Source: Cephalotus follicularis
Taxonomy: Eukaryota; Streptophyta; Magnoliopsida; Oxalidales; Cephalotaceae
Assembly (NCBI GenBank): GCA_001972305.1
Contig: BDDD01002139.1
Span: forward strand, 124,001-188,000
Length of the DNA: 64,000 nucleotides
Reading direction: 5' to 3'
How positions within the stretch are numbered: position 1 is the stretch's first letter; every line of letters begins with the position of its first letter. A model generated the notes under the pieces. The model was not told where the DNA came from, searched no databases, and worked only from the letters and a program-made list of their open reading frames with translations. Shown one piece after another: positions 47,687 to 57,448 of the stretch. Made by a program: the position numbers and the translations under genes.

Positions 47687-48922
47687 TCACTCGACACTAT
47701 GTGACCTAAGAAAGAATTTGGTGTATAGCTGTTCCTTCCGTAGTGTCTGCAATACAATCCTCAAGTGCTGCATGTGTTCCTCAATGCTCTTCGAATAAAT
47801 CAGGATGTCGTCTAGGAATATAACGACGAATTGGTCAAGATAGGGTTGGAACACTTTGTTCATCAGACACATAATGGCTGCAGGAGCATTTGGCAAACCA
47901 AACGGGAGTATCAGAAATTCGTAATGCCCATATCTGGTTCGAAATGCAGTCTTTTCCACATCACCTTCTCTGATCCTCAACTGATGATAACCTGCTATCA
48001 GGTCAAGTTTGGAGAATACAGTTGAGCCTTGTAATTGGTCGAACAGCTCCTCAATATGTGGCAGAGGATACTTGTTCTTCACAGTCACCTGATTTAGCAG
48101 CCTGTAATCGATGCATAATCGCATTGATCCATCCTTCTTTTTCACAAACAGAACCGGTGCTCCCCAGGGTGATACACTCGGTTTGATAAAGCCCTTATCA
48201 AGGTAATCCTGTAATTGAATCTTCAACTCCTTCAGTTCGGCAGGAGCCATTCGGTACGGAGCTTTAGATATAGGAGATGTTCCAGGCAATAGTTCGATGA
48301 TAAACTCTATATCTCTCTCTGGTGGCAACGAAGTGAGTTCATCTGGAAATACATCAGGAAATTCACATACAACAGGCACTTGTTCAATACTAGGCGTTCC
48401 TTTCGTATGATCAATCACATACACCAAATAGCCTTCGCATCCTTGCTTGAGATACTTCGGTGCTCGAGTATATGAAATGATCAGAGCAGAAACTTTCTTC
48501 TTCCCGATAAACTTGCACTCAGTCCCATCTTGAAGGTAAAAAGTCATCATCTTGTTATAGCAATCAACACAATCATGATGAGTGTATAGCCAGTCCATCC
48601 CCAAGATTACATCAAAATCCCGGGTAGGTAACACTATCAAGTCAGCAGATAACTGAATCATAGCTACCGTGATTTTGCAATCTTTCATAATAGTGTCAGC
48701 TAGAAGACAAGTACCGACAGGAGTACTCACCTCCAATACATAAGGTAATCTAGAGGTAATACCATGCAAATTGCGAGCAAATTCAGATGCAATAAATGAA
48801 TGTGTCGCACCATGGTCAATCAGCACATGAGCTAGTATGCCAGATATATAAACAGTACCTCCCACAACAGTAGTAGATTCTAGCACATCATCTTTAGATA
48901 AGATGTAGACCCTACCTTTCAC
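47687..48922 (-). CDS. Tekay protease and reverse transcriptase part
   Basis: This is an open frame of 411 codons. The aspartic protease lies at residues 20-125 ([19 protein letters not shown], then [18 protein letters not shown]). A linker with [20 protein letters not shown] follows at about 184-203. Reverse transcriptase runs from about 225 to the end ([59 protein letters not shown]). The order is standard for Tekay. It is part of a broken element. Confidence 0.9.
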   Translation of the reverse strand: MKGRVYILSKDDVLESTTVVGGTVYISGILAHVLIDHGATHSFIASEFARNLHGITSRLPYVLEVSTPVGTCLLADTIMKDCKITVAMIQLSADLIVLPTRDFDVILGMDWLYTHHDCVDCYNKMMTFYLQDGTECKFIGKKKVSALIISYTRAPKYLKQGCEGYLVYVIDHTKGTPSIEQVPVVCEFPDVFPDELTSLPPERDIEFIIELLPGTSPISKAPYRMAPAELKELKIQLQDYLDKGFIKPSVSPWGAPVLFVKKKDGSMRLCIDYRLLNQVTVKNKYPLPHIEELFDQLQGSTVFSKLDLIAGYHQLRIREGDVEKTAFRTRYGHYEFLILPFGLPNAPAAIMCLMNKVFQPYLDQFVVIFLDDILIYSKSIEEHMQHLRIVLQTLRKEQLYTKFFLRSHSVE

Positions 48923-48951
48923 AATCCCTTTTCCGGTATCCTTCTGCGGGT

Positions 48952-49027
48952 GTTTTCTATCCTCGATGTTTTCTAACTCTCAAAACACTCAGGCAACCTA
49001 TGTTTATAAGGAAATTAACACTCCAAT
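48952..49027 (-). mobile_element. Fragment of the 5' LTR of Tekay element 2
   Basis: About 75 bases match 44933-45008 in the 3' LTR, including gttttctaactct and gtttataaggaaattaac. The match stops where Tekay element 3 begins at 49028. Confidence 0.85.
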
Positions 49028-49455
49028 TGTCACGCCCCGAACCGTGGGATGGGCCCCACGACTCGACACATGGCAATCCGTACAATCATCATCATAATCA
49101 AGCATAAAAATTAAAACTTAAAATAAATCATAATAAAAATCCTTTATTTAATTCGTGGATTACAGACCCAGTTCGAATCATATAAATTACATACTGCTAT
49201 GAACTAGAATAAAATAAATACATAATTTATTTCCTGTAACTTGTCCATGAAAGCCTACTGTCGAGGAGGAACTTACTCAATAATCCTTGTCTTTAGCGCT
49301 GCTGCGACGTGCCTCCACTACTTGTACCTGTACCTGGCCCATTCAAAGGAATGGGTCAGCAACCCTGAGGGTTGTATAGGTCACCCCATACACGGGCACA
49401 TACCAGAGGAACAAACAATACAAGCAGAAGAGAAAATAATAATAAATATACATGC
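49028..49455 (-). mobile_element. LTR piece of Tekay element 3 family, left side
   Basis: It starts TGTCACGCCCCGAACC. Its last 80 bases (from cccatacacgggcacatacc) are repeated at 57613-57693 on the far side of the SIRE element, with about ten differences. The far-side copy continues to a pol-linked LTR end at 60228. The simplest reading is one LTR split by the SIRE element. The doubled 80 bases suggest the two sides may come from two different LTR copies. Confidence 0.7.
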
Positions 49456-49929
49456 CAGTCGGCTGGATTCACTGGCAGTCGACTGGATCCTCTGGCAGTT
49501 GACTGGTGCCCTGCTTCAGTCGGCTGGATTGAGTGTTACAAAGATACAGAAGCTACTACCTGAAATGTGCACCCATGGCAGTCGACTGGTGTCCTGTGGT
49601 AGTCGACTGGATTTGCCTAGTAGTCGACTGGACCCCTGTGGCAGTCGACTAGATTGGTGTTCCTGCAAATGCTGAGTTTGGTTGAAGGTCCAGTTGGCTA
49701 CAGAACCTTTGGCAGTCGACTACTCAACCTTGGGCAGTCGACTGGATTGCTGGCCAGTCGGCTGGATTTGCCTGTATCTGCAGAAATGTTCTTTGCACAA
49801 CTTTGGACATGAAATCAAGTGAGTATATGAAGTTATAACTCAAGGAATTATGCATACAAGTAATCTATGTTTGTTAATCATCAAAATAACATATGGAAGT
49901 GCCATTAATTGGGGTGGTAAAGGCCAACA
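49456..49929 (-). mobile_element. 3' LTR of the SIRE element, partial
   Basis: It aligns with 57181-57612. The plus-strand end is aaaggccaaca, the complement of a TGTTGGCC start. It carries more CAGTCGACTG motif copies than the matching part of the 5' LTR. Confidence 0.85.
49460..49762. repeat. CAGTCGACTG motif array, about twelve copies (3' LTR)
   Basis: Ten-base motifs (cagtcgactg, cagtcggctg, cagttgactg, tagtcgactg) mostly followed by gatt or ga are spaced about 20 bases apart. Compared with the 5' LTR there is one extra unit near 49590-49610 and one near 49720-49742. Confidence 0.92.
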
Positions 49930-49946
49930 ATCTCCCCCTTTTTGAT
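49930..49946 (-). other. Polypurine tract of the SIRE element
   Basis: The plus strand reads atctccccctttttg, so the minus strand is caaaaagggggagat directly before TGTTGG. This is the usual copia plus-strand primer site. Confidence 0.88.
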
Positions 49947-50620
49947 GATTGACAAAACATGCATATTTTGCATAAATTCTTGACAAACTTAACCAATTTT
50001 AGTTCCAATGTCCAATATTATCAATTTTAGCTTATCCAAAGCATATATCATATCAAAATACACTTGCTTAACGCAAGATCACAACCCATCTCATCAATAT
50101 GCAATTTTAGCAATATATTCCCCAAATGCATGCAACTTCATTTGTGCAAGAATTATAAATTTCAATGGAATGTGCAATGCAAAATATAAAATGTAAATCT
50201 CTCCCCCTTTTTGCCAAACAACAAAAAGAGAAATGGAAGCTCCCCCTCAATCATAGCATGGATTGAAGAGCTCCCCCTCAATATATGCATACAAATTCAA
50301 TTTTATCAACAAGGTCAATGCAATAAGAGAGACCATATTCAATCAATTGAAGATCAATAAAGATTCAACCACAATTCCATTAACCAATTAAAAACATAAA
50401 CAAGTGCATTAACCACATTGTAAACAAGATCAAAGCAATAATATGAAACACATTGTAATTCCATAAAACATTAAAGATCAAAACATATTGTCATAAAATA
50501 CTTAAAAACATTTAAGTACATCAACCAACACATTGTCTTTTACAATTCAAAAACATCGAAAGACATTACATAGGCAAAGTTTTGAAAATATAATAAAAAC
50601 ACATGAAATGCAAATGTAGC
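49947..50620 (-). other. Non-coding 3' region of the SIRE element
   Basis: I see no gene here. On the plus strand the region is rich in aagc, tcccc and aaacattaa phrases, and gctccccctcaa occurs twice (near 50238 and 50270). It lies between the extra coding region and the polypurine tract. Confidence 0.5.
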
Positions 50621-51313
50621 TCAAGAGGGAGGAGGGTGCTGAGGGAAAGCATTTTGAAACATCTCAATGATGTTTGCTTGTCCCCGAAGGAGGTCGGCTT
50701 GCCCCTGAAGGATATTTGCTTGTCCTTCGCTGAACTGGTTCATCTGCCCTTTAAGATATTCGATGTCAGCCTTGGCAAGATCCCTCCTAGCCTGAGGTGA
50801 CTCCAGGGTAGGCCTGCTGCTGCTGCTGCTAGCGCCAACACTCGGACGCACCTCAAACGACTGAGGATCGTCCTGATCATCATCCTCCTCATCTTCAGCC
50901 CTTACATTGGCTTGCTCTCTTACTTTCTCTCTACCTCTACCTTGTAATTTGACCCACTCACCATCCTCAAATATAATGTTACATAGTCTAAGCCCTGCCT
51001 TATTCACCAATTGCTTATGGGAAGGTTTAACACTTTGCTCATCATCAGGAATATCAATGTTAAGTGATGCAAGGACAACGTCAATGATCCTACTGAGAAG
51101 CATAGGATAAGGTGTGTGATTTGGTCGAGATAGCAAATGGTTGACAATGAAGTAAGGAAGGTTAATGTGAGTACCATTTTTTACACATGCAACAAATTTT
51201 AGGTCTCGCTCAGAAGGAAGAGTATGCGAGCCTTCTCTTGGGAGGAATGTGTTTGTTACAAGAAGTAGAATGATCCTAGAGGCAATAGGCAAATGACCAC
51301 TAGTCACATTCAT
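50621..51313 (-). CDS. SIRE extra coding region, C-terminal piece
   Basis: This open stretch of 230 codons lies after pol, where SIRE-type elements carry an additional, often envelope-like, coding region. The first half is globular (ILLLVTNTFLP, YFIVNHLLSRPNHTPY, MLLSRIIDVVLASLNIDI). The middle is acidic (EDEEDDDQDD) and then serine-rich. The end has a heptad-like repeat of GQAN/GQAD and a coiled-coil look. No signal peptide or membrane segment is evident in this piece, so envelope function is not supported. Its function is unknown. Confidence 0.6.
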   Translation of the reverse strand: MNVTSGHLPIASRIILLLVTNTFLPREGSHTLPSERDLKFVACVKNGTHINLPYFIVNHLLSRPNHTPYPMLLSRIIDVVLASLNIDIPDDEQSVKPSHKQLVNKAGLRLCNIIFEDGEWVKLQGRGREKVREQANVRAEDEEDDDQDDPQSFEVRPSVGASSSSSRPTLESPQARRDLAKADIEYLKGQMNQFSEGQANILQGQADLLRGQANIIEMFQNAFPQHPPPS

Positions 51314-51348
51314 GAGAGGATTGACATTTGGTTGGTCTAAACAAATTC

Positions 51349-51984
51349 CTAGTGCCTCGGTTTTCCAATGTCATTGAAATGAGTAATTCCCTCATTAGGA
51401 ATTCCTAACGTTTCGGCTATTAAATCCGGAGTAATAGATATAGGAGTGCCTAAAACAAAGGATTTTGCAAAGCAAGTGGTGGTAGGTTCAAGGTTAGCAT
51501 AAAACAATTTCACTAACCTAGGGTATATGATATGAGATGAGCAAATGTAATTAAACCAACCCATAGGTTCTAACCATGTTATCACAATAGCAAGATTGCT
51601 AACTAACACATCTCTACTCAGCCATTTCTCATAATGCAACTTAACGGAGCTAAAAAAGGAGTTATACCTCATCTCTTTCTCTTTGGAGAGAAAGAGTGTG
51701 TTGTCAAAGTCTAAATGCAATTGAGAGCCCCTTGGTTGCCTTGAAGAACTTCCTCTTTGTCTTTTAGGTCCCATTTGATGATTGCAGGTCGAGATTTGAG
51801 AGAGAAAGGTATTTTGGGCGTTTTTTGTATTGATATAAATGAGAAAAACAGTGGGGATTCGGGTGTTTAAAACCCTGATCATCGCGATTCCAGTCGACTT
51901 GCCCACTAATGGCAGTCGACTGGATGGCAGGCAGTCGACTGAATTTGGGGTCCAGTCGGCTAAGAGGGTGCAGAAAATTGCCAA
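51349..51984 (-). CDS. SIRE extra coding region, N-terminal piece
   Basis: The open stretch has 211 codons. A likely real start is the methionine at 51774 (MGPKRQRGSSSRQPRGS), because upstream codons cover a CAGTCGACTG motif cluster and read as leader. The protein that follows (FFSSVKLHYEKWLSRDVLV, YPRLVKLFYANLEP, GTPISITPDLIAETLGIPN) resembles the 'putative plant transposon protein' domain common in plant retrotransposons. A basic N-terminus could bind nucleic acid. Its role in the element is unknown. It is treated as a separate piece of a fossil. Confidence 0.62.
   Translation of the reverse strand: MAIFCTLLADWTPNSVDCLPSSRLPLVGKSTGIAMIRVLNTRIPTVFLIYINTKNAQNTFLSQISTCNHQMGPKRQRGSSSRQPRGSQLHLDFDNTLFLSKEKEMRYNSFFSSVKLHYEKWLSRDVLVSNLAIVITWLEPMGWFNYICSSHIIYPRLVKLFYANLEPTTTCFAKSFVLGTPISITPDLIAETLGIPNEGITHFNDIGKPRH
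51889..51963. repeat. CAGTCGACTG motif cluster between pol and extra coding region
   Basis: Four copies (ccagtcgactt, gcagtcgactg twice, ccagtcggcta) lie about 115-190 bases upstream, on the minus strand, of the methionine at 51774. The same motif fills the element's LTR. Confidence 0.88.
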
Positions 51985-52226
51985 TCCAATTGATTTGTAA
52001 CACTTTGGTTAACTATTATGGACTAATAGCAACCTAGGTACATGAGCTAATTTTTGTGTCATTGAGTTAAAAACTCAATGTTAAATGCATGAAGATCTTT
52101 GAAAAACATTTTTCAATCCGATTCACACAACAATTATCAAGGGATTTAATTGAATATAAATTATGCACAAAAAGGGAAAACATGCATAGTTTTCAACCAT
52201 TCACAATAATCATAGAAACATGGTGA

Positions 52227-54443
52227 TCAATCAATTTCACAAAAACCTAGTTCCAATCTAAATTTTGAAAAGGTTTGTTCATCTAATGGTTTGGTAAAAA
52301 TGTCCGCGACTTGTTCTTCGGTCGGGACGAAAACTAATTCTATGTCACCCTTTTCAATGTGGTCTTTAATGAAATGGTATCTAATGTCTATGTGCTTAGT
52401 TCTAGAGTGGTGAACGGGATTTTTCCCTAAGCATATAGCACTAGTGTTATCACACCTAAATGGCACTTTTACAAAGTTAAAACCATAATCAAGAAGTTGT
52501 TGCTTCATCCATATGATTTGAGCGCAACAACTATCTGCGGCAATATATTCGGCTTCGGTAGTCGAAAGTCCTACCGAATTTTGTTTCTTGCTAAACCAAG
52601 AGACGAGCATATTGCCTAAGAATTGACATGTGCCACTTGTGCTCTTTCTATCCACTTTATATCCTACGAAATTGGCATCGGAGTAAGTGTGTAGGTCAAA
52701 TGATGATTTCCTAGGATACCATAATCCTAAGGACGGTGTATATGCTAAATATTTGAAAATGCGTTTTACGGCATGCAAATGAGATTCTTTGGGACAAGCT
52801 TGAAATCTAGCACACAAACAAACACTAAACAAGATATCCGGCCTACTTGCCGTTAAATACAACAATGATCCAATCATACTCTTATATAATTTTTTATCGA
52901 TTGACTTACCTTGCTCATCCTTGTCAAACTTTGTTGTAGTGCTCATGGGTGTCTTACTCTTTTTCGCATTCTCCATCCCAAATCTCTTAGGTAGGTCCTT
53001 GACATACTTCGATTGATTGATGAAGATTCCTTCCTCCAATTGTTTGACTTGAAGTCCAAGGAAGTAATTAAGCTCACCCATCATGCTCATTTCGAATTCC
53101 ACCTGCATAATCTTAGCAAAGTTCTTGCACAATTTCTTGTTAGTAGAACCGAATATGATATCATCTACATATACTTGAACAATCAAAATTTCATCATTGA
53201 CAGATTTTGTAAAAAGTGTAATGTCAATAGTGCCTCTCTTAAAACCATTTTCAAGTAAATATCCGCTAAGCTTTTCATGCCAAGCTCTTGGAGCTTGTTT
53301 CAAGCCATACAAAGCCTTTGAAAGCTTCAAAACATGATTGGGATAATGAGGATTTTCAAACCCGGGAGGTTGTTCCACATACACTTCCTCCTTAATTAGC
53401 CCATTTAAGAAGGCACTTTTGACATCCATTTGAAAAGGAGTAAAATCTTTGAAAGATGCATATGCAAGCAACATACGAATAGATTCTAATCTTGCTACGG
53501 GTGCATATGACTCATCAAAGTCAATTCCCTCTTCTTGGGAATAACCCTTAGCAACCAACCTAGCTTTGTTTCTAATAACAATGCCTTGGTCATCTACCTT
53601 ATTCCTATAAACCCATTTTGTACCTATAATATTTTGATTGCTAGGTCTAGGTACTAAGTTCCACACTTTTTCATTTTGAACGGTTTTATAAAAATTTGAA
53701 AATTCTTTAAAAGATTCATTTTTATGGGCTAGGAAAATAGTCCATGTATATCTTGAATAATCATCTACAATGACCATGGCATATGATTTTCCTCCTAGGC
53801 TCCTAACATCTATTGGTCCAAATAAATCTAGATGTAAAAGTTGCAAAGGCCTAGTTGTGGATACTATGTTCTTGCTTTGAAAAGAGGCTCTAGTTTGTTT
53901 TCCATGTTGGCATGCATTACAAACTCTATCCTTTTCAAAGCTAATCTTAGCAAGTCCTTTAACTAGTTCATGTTTCAAAAGCTTTGAAATGGTTGACATT
54001 CCTACATGACCTAATCTTCTATGCCATAGCCAACAATCATCATTCATGGAAACTAAACACTTAATATTAACTAAGTCATCTATGTCTACCACATATACAT
54101 TTCCATGTCTATGTCCTATAAACTTTACTTGACCATTATTTATATCTATGACTTTGCATAAGTCTTTTTCGAATATGACTCTACAATCCTTGTCACATAA
54201 TTGACTTATGCTCAAGAGATTGTGCTTAAGTCCATCAACAAATAGCACATTATGAATAGAAGTTTTGAGATTACCTATGGAGCCAACACCTTTGATTTTT
54301 CCTTTCGCATTGTCTCCGAAAGTTACTTCTCCTCCTTCCTTTGGTTCATAATTGACGAAAAGACTCTTGTCGCCTATCATATGCTTGGAGCATCCACTAT
54401 CCAAGTACCATTGTGTCTTCTTGGATAATGCCTTCAAGCACAC
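52227..54443 (-). CDS. SIRE pol: protease, integrase part, RT, RNase H
   Basis: This is an open frame of 738 codons. The protease motif [11 protein letters not shown] lies near residue 12. The integrase zinc region [14 protein letters not shown]...CNACQHGKQ spans about 138-183, followed by part of the integrase core ([21 protein letters not shown]). Reverse transcriptase motifs include [17 protein letters not shown] near 300, [10 protein letters not shown] near 337 and YVDDIIFGS near 424. RNase H motifs are [17 protein letters not shown] near 588, [22 protein letters not shown] and DIFTKPL near 718. Protease, integrase, then RT is the copia order. The element is broken even though this frame is long. 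Confidence 0.92.
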   Translation of the reverse strand: MCLKALSKKTQWYLDSGCSKHMIGDKSLFVNYEPKEGGEVTFGDNAKGKIKGVGSIGNLKTSIHNVLFVDGLKHNLLSISQLCDKDCRVIFEKDLCKVIDINNGQVKFIGHRHGNVYVVDIDDLVNIKCLVSMNDDCWLWHRRLGHVGMSTISKLLKHELVKGLAKISFEKDRVCNACQHGKQTRASFQSKNIVSTTRPLQLLHLDLFGPIDVRSLGGKSYAMVIVDDYSRYTWTIFLAHKNESFKEFSNFYKTVQNEKVWNLVPRPSNQNIIGTKWVYRNKVDDQGIVIRNKARLVAKGYSQEEGIDFDESYAPVARLESIRMLLAYASFKDFTPFQMDVKSAFLNGLIKEEVYVEQPPGFENPHYPNHVLKLSKALYGLKQAPRAWHEKLSGYLLENGFKRGTIDITLFTKSVNDEILIVQVYVDDIIFGSTNKKLCKNFAKIMQVEFEMSMMGELNYFLGLQVKQLEEGIFINQSKYVKDLPKRFGMENAKKSKTPMSTTTKFDKDEQGKSIDKKLYKSMIGSLLYLTASRPDILFSVCLCARFQACPKESHLHAVKRIFKYLAYTPSLGLWYPRKSSFDLHTYSDANFVGYKVDRKSTSGTCQFLGNMLVSWFSKKQNSVGLSTTEAEYIAADSCCAQIIWMKQQLLDYGFNFVKVPFRCDNTSAICLGKNPVHHSRTKHIDIRYHFIKDHIEKGDIELVFVPTEEQVADIFTKPLDEQTFSKFRLELGFCEID

Positions 54444-54458
54444 CTACAAACACAAATT

Positions 54459-56267
54459 TCAAATTTTTGTTTGAGGTACCCAACAAATCTTGGGTCCTTC
54501 AGGGTTAGTCAAAATAGTTCCTTTCGGAACCCAACTTCTTTTTGTTCTAGAGAAGTTCAAACCATTCAATACATTTTGTTTATAAAAACATGAAGTAGAA
54601 GTGTGTCCATGATTACCATAAGTATTGGAAGACACAACTACATTATTTCTTCTATGGAAACATGATGAAAAAGCATGACCAAATTTACCACAATGTTTAC
54701 ACATGATATTTTTCTTACTCATGGCATTTCTCCTATGATAACATTGTGAGTGTGTGTGTCCATGTTTACCACAAAAATTACATGATCTAATCACATTCTT
54801 CCTAAACATGGCATTCTTTTTGTGGAAGCAAGTAAAGGATGTATGTCCTATTTTACCACAATAATCACACATGGTTTTCCTTTTAATCTTGGCCTTATCA
54901 ACCTTTTCTTTTTCAATTTTCTCCTTCCTATCAAAGAATGTTTGATAAAGCTTTACATTGTTCATTTCTTCAAATCCTAATCCGGCTTTATCAAATACAC
55001 ATCTTTGCATATCAAGGAGTTTCTCAAGCTTCTCACTACTATTAGAGAACTTAGAAAAGGTTTTCTTTAAGGCTTCTATTTCTTCCTTGAGATTTTTGTT
55101 CTCCTTTACAAGGTAAGCTATTTCATTTTCAAGCAGGTCTACCTCAATTTCATTTGAGGTTTCTTCCTTAGCCAATTTTAGTTCATCATTTTCATATGTT
55201 AATGACTTAACCTTTTTCTTCAAAGAAGCAATCATAGAACTATATTTTTCTACTAATAAGACAAGTTCGTCATATGTTACCTCATCATTTTCTTCTTCTT
55301 CTTGATCCTCCAAAGCCATCAAGGCTATTTGAGCCACCTCTTCGTTTGTGTCTTCCTCCGAGCTGGATTCATCACTATCATCCCAAGTTGAGATCATAGC
55401 CTTCTTCTTCTTCTTCAAAATGTCCTTCTTCTTGAGGCGAGGGCAATCACTTTTGTAGTGCCCTGGTTTATTGTACTCGAAGCATATAATTTCTTCAAGC
55501 TTGCTTGCCTCTCCTTTTTGGTGGTATTTCTTATTTGGCCTTCCACCAAATTTCTTCTTGCTAGCAAGGAACTTTTTGAACCTCCGAGTAATGAATGCTA
55601 GCTCATTATCATCATCATCATCATCATCGGAGTCCTCGGTTTGGGATGATTTCAATGCAACAATCTTCTTCTTCTTCTTCTCCTTTTCTTTATCGTCATC
55701 CCCCTTTTGCATTGACAATTCATGAGTCATCAATGACCCAAGGAGATCTTCCAATGCAAGAACATTGAGGTTCTTTGCTTCCTCAATTGCGGTGACCTTT
55801 GTGATCCATGATCTTGACAAGCACCTAAGAATTTTCCTCACCATTTCACTGTTAGAATATACCTTATCCAAAGCTTGTAAAGCATTAATAATGTTTGTAA
55901 ACCTAGAGAACATAGATTTAATATCTTCGTTCTCATTCATGGTGAACATTTCATACTCATGAACAAGCATGCTAACTTTGGCCTCCTTAACTTGATTGGT
56001 CCCTTCATAGGTGACCTCAAGTCTATCCCACATTTCCTTGGCGGAAATGCAAGATGAAATTCTATTAAAATCATTTGAATTTATAGCACAAATAATGATA
56101 TGCTTGGCCTTAGCATTTATTTGGACTCTCTTCCTATCATTGTCATCATATAAATTCCTAGGCTTTGAAACAACATCACCATTCTCAAGTGTGATGGTGG
56201 GGAGATTAGAACCATCAACTTTAAGGTCCCAAAGGTTGTAGTCAAGAGATTGTATGAAAATGGTCAT
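54459..56267 (-). CDS. SIRE gag with zinc-knuckle array and coiled coil
   Basis: This is an open frame of 602 codons. The first 170 residues match copia gag (DYNLWDLKVDGSNLP, SAKEMWDRLEVTYEGTNQVK, MVRKILRCLSRSW). A lysine/glutamate- and aspartate-rich stretch follows, then a zinc-knuckle-like region near 258-272 (NKPGHYKSDCP). A long coiled coil lies at about 335-420 (LVEKYSSMIASLKKKV, ENEIAYLVKENKNLKEEI). At 460-560 there is an array of CCHC knuckles with a period near 28 residues (CDYCGKIGHTSFTC, CNFCGKHGHTHSQC, CKHCGKFGHAFSSC, then a weaker one). Gag forms the particle, and the knuckles bind RNA. The distal knuckle array is unusual compared with the one or two knuckles of most copia gags. 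Confidence 0.88.
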   Translation of the reverse strand: MTIFIQSLDYNLWDLKVDGSNLPTITLENGDVVSKPRNLYDDNDRKRVQINAKAKHIIICAINSNDFNRISSCISAKEMWDRLEVTYEGTNQVKEAKVSMLVHEYEMFTMNENEDIKSMFSRFTNIINALQALDKVYSNSEMVRKILRCLSRSWITKVTAIEEAKNLNVLALEDLLGSLMTHELSMQKGDDDKEKEKKKKKIVALKSSQTEDSDDDDDDDNELAFITRRFKKFLASKKKFGGRPNKKYHQKGEASKLEEIICFEYNKPGHYKSDCPRLKKKDILKKKKKAMISTWDDSDESSSEEDTNEEVAQIALMALEDQEEEENDEVTYDELVLLVEKYSSMIASLKKKVKSLTYENDELKLAKEETSNEIEVDLLENEIAYLVKENKNLKEEIEALKKTFSKFSNSSEKLEKLLDMQRCVFDKAGLGFEEMNNVKLYQTFFDRKEKIEKEKVDKAKIKRKTMCDYCGKIGHTSFTCFHKKNAMFRKNVIRSCNFCGKHGHTHSQCYHRRNAMSKKNIMCKHCGKFGHAFSSCFHRRNNVVVSSNTYGNHGHTSTSCFYKQNVLNGLNFSRTKRSWVPKGTILTNPEGPKICWVPQTKI

Positions 56268-56401
56268 CTTAGCTTTCCAATGGCTATAGTTGTTGCCATC
56301 GAAATAAGGGGGTTTAGAGATGTTTTGGCTCTCTCCTACGTTTCAGTTCATTGTCGTCTAGGATCGTTAAAGGCTCTAACAATTAAGAATTATAAGCCTT
56401 T

Positions 56402-56414
56402 GGCTCTGATACCA
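56402..56414 (-). other. Primer-binding site of the SIRE element
   Basis: The plus strand ggctctgatacca is the complement of tggtatcagagcc, matching initiator methionine tRNA. It adjoins the LTR end at 56417. Confidence 0.9.
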
Positions 56415-56927
56415 ATTGAATAAACTACAAGGGGGGGTGAATTGTAGTTTCTAAATAAAATCTAAACTTTTTGCAATGAACAAAAATAATGAACAATAAA
56501 ATTAAGCAATAGCAATTTAACCAACAATAAAGAGAGAGAGCTAGAGAGAGAGATTGCAAACACTAGTTTAGGGTGGTTCGGCCAAACTCTTGCCTACGTC
56601 CACTTTTCCCAAGGATTTCCTTGAGTTTCCACTACTTCTCCGAATACAATTCCGGGTGCTATTCGGTACACCTTTGTGATTGACCTCAATCACTTACAAG
56701 TTTCTTTGGGTTCACTCCCCAACTTCACTAGGGTTCACTCCCCTATTACAATAAAAAGGAATGAAGCATTGCTTTGATCTAAACCTCTCAATAGGTTGGA
56801 TATTACAAAATTTGATCACTTGTGTTGCTCTCTTTTGATGTTTAGAATTGCTTGGATGTTGCTTGATATTGCTAGAATGAATGTTCAACTTGAATGCTTG
56901 ATCACTTGTGCAAGAGCTCCAAATTTC

Positions 56928-56935
56928 TTTATATA
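56928..56935 (-). promoter_or_regulatory. TATA box of the SIRE LTR
   Basis: The minus strand reads ctatataaagaaat. It lies directly downstream of the motif array and about 510 bases before the LTR end. Confidence 0.7.
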
Positions 56936-56978
56936 GTTGAGCCTCCAACGGATCTATTTTTAAAGGTCTGTAACAAAT

Positions 56979-57448
56979 CCAGTCGGCTGAATTTGTACGG
57001 CAGTTGGTTGGATTGATGGCGCGTACATTTGAATATAGCCGTTGGTAGTGGGGCAGTCGACTGGATCCTATAGGCAGTCGACTGGTGTGCTTGGCAGTCG
57101 ACTGGTTGCTCTGTTCCAGTCGGCTGTTGAGCTGAAATTGGAGATTACAAATGCTACTGCCTGAAATTGCACAATTGAAAACAGTCTGATGGATTCACTG
57201 GCAGTCGAATGGATCCTCTGGCAGTCGACTGGTGCCCTGCTTCAGTCGGCTGGATTGGGTGTTAAAAAGATACTGAAGCTACTGCCTGAAATGTGCACCC
57301 ATGGCAGTCGACTGGATTTGCCTGGCAGTCAACTGGACCCCTGTGGCAGTCGACTGGATTGGTGTTCCTGCAAATGCTGAGTTTGGTTGAAGGTCCAGTT
57401 GGCTACACAACCTTTGGCAGTCGACTGGATTGCTGGCCAGTCGACTGG
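56979..57448. repeat. CAGTCGACTG motif array, about sixteen copies (5' LTR)
   Basis: The motifs are cagtcgactgg (about eight times), cagtcggctg (three or four), and variants cagtcaactg, cagtcgaatg and cagttggctg. Spacing is mostly 19-21 bases within groups. Groups lie at 56979-57126, 57182-57255, 57304-57357 and 57396-57448. All are upstream of the minus-strand TATA box. Confidence 0.92.

Larger units (their letters stand above)
42812..49027 (-). mobile_element. Ty3 Tekay element 2, broken, interrupted by element 3
   Basis: The minus-strand element comprises a 3' LTR (42812-45487), a polypurine tract, pol pieces (45529-48922) and a fragment of the 5' LTR (about 48952-49027). Tekay element 3 starts inside that fragment. 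Gag is not seen. The right end would lie outside the window. It is heavily broken, and the LTR fragment differs at about 6 of 75 bases, so it is fairly old. Confidence 0.85.

Noticed and set aside
49460-49762. Regularly spaced short repeats that look like a CRISPR array
   Set aside because: The repeat core is only about ten bases and varies, spacers recur in the other LTR copy, there are no cas genes, and the setting is a plant retrotransposon LTR.
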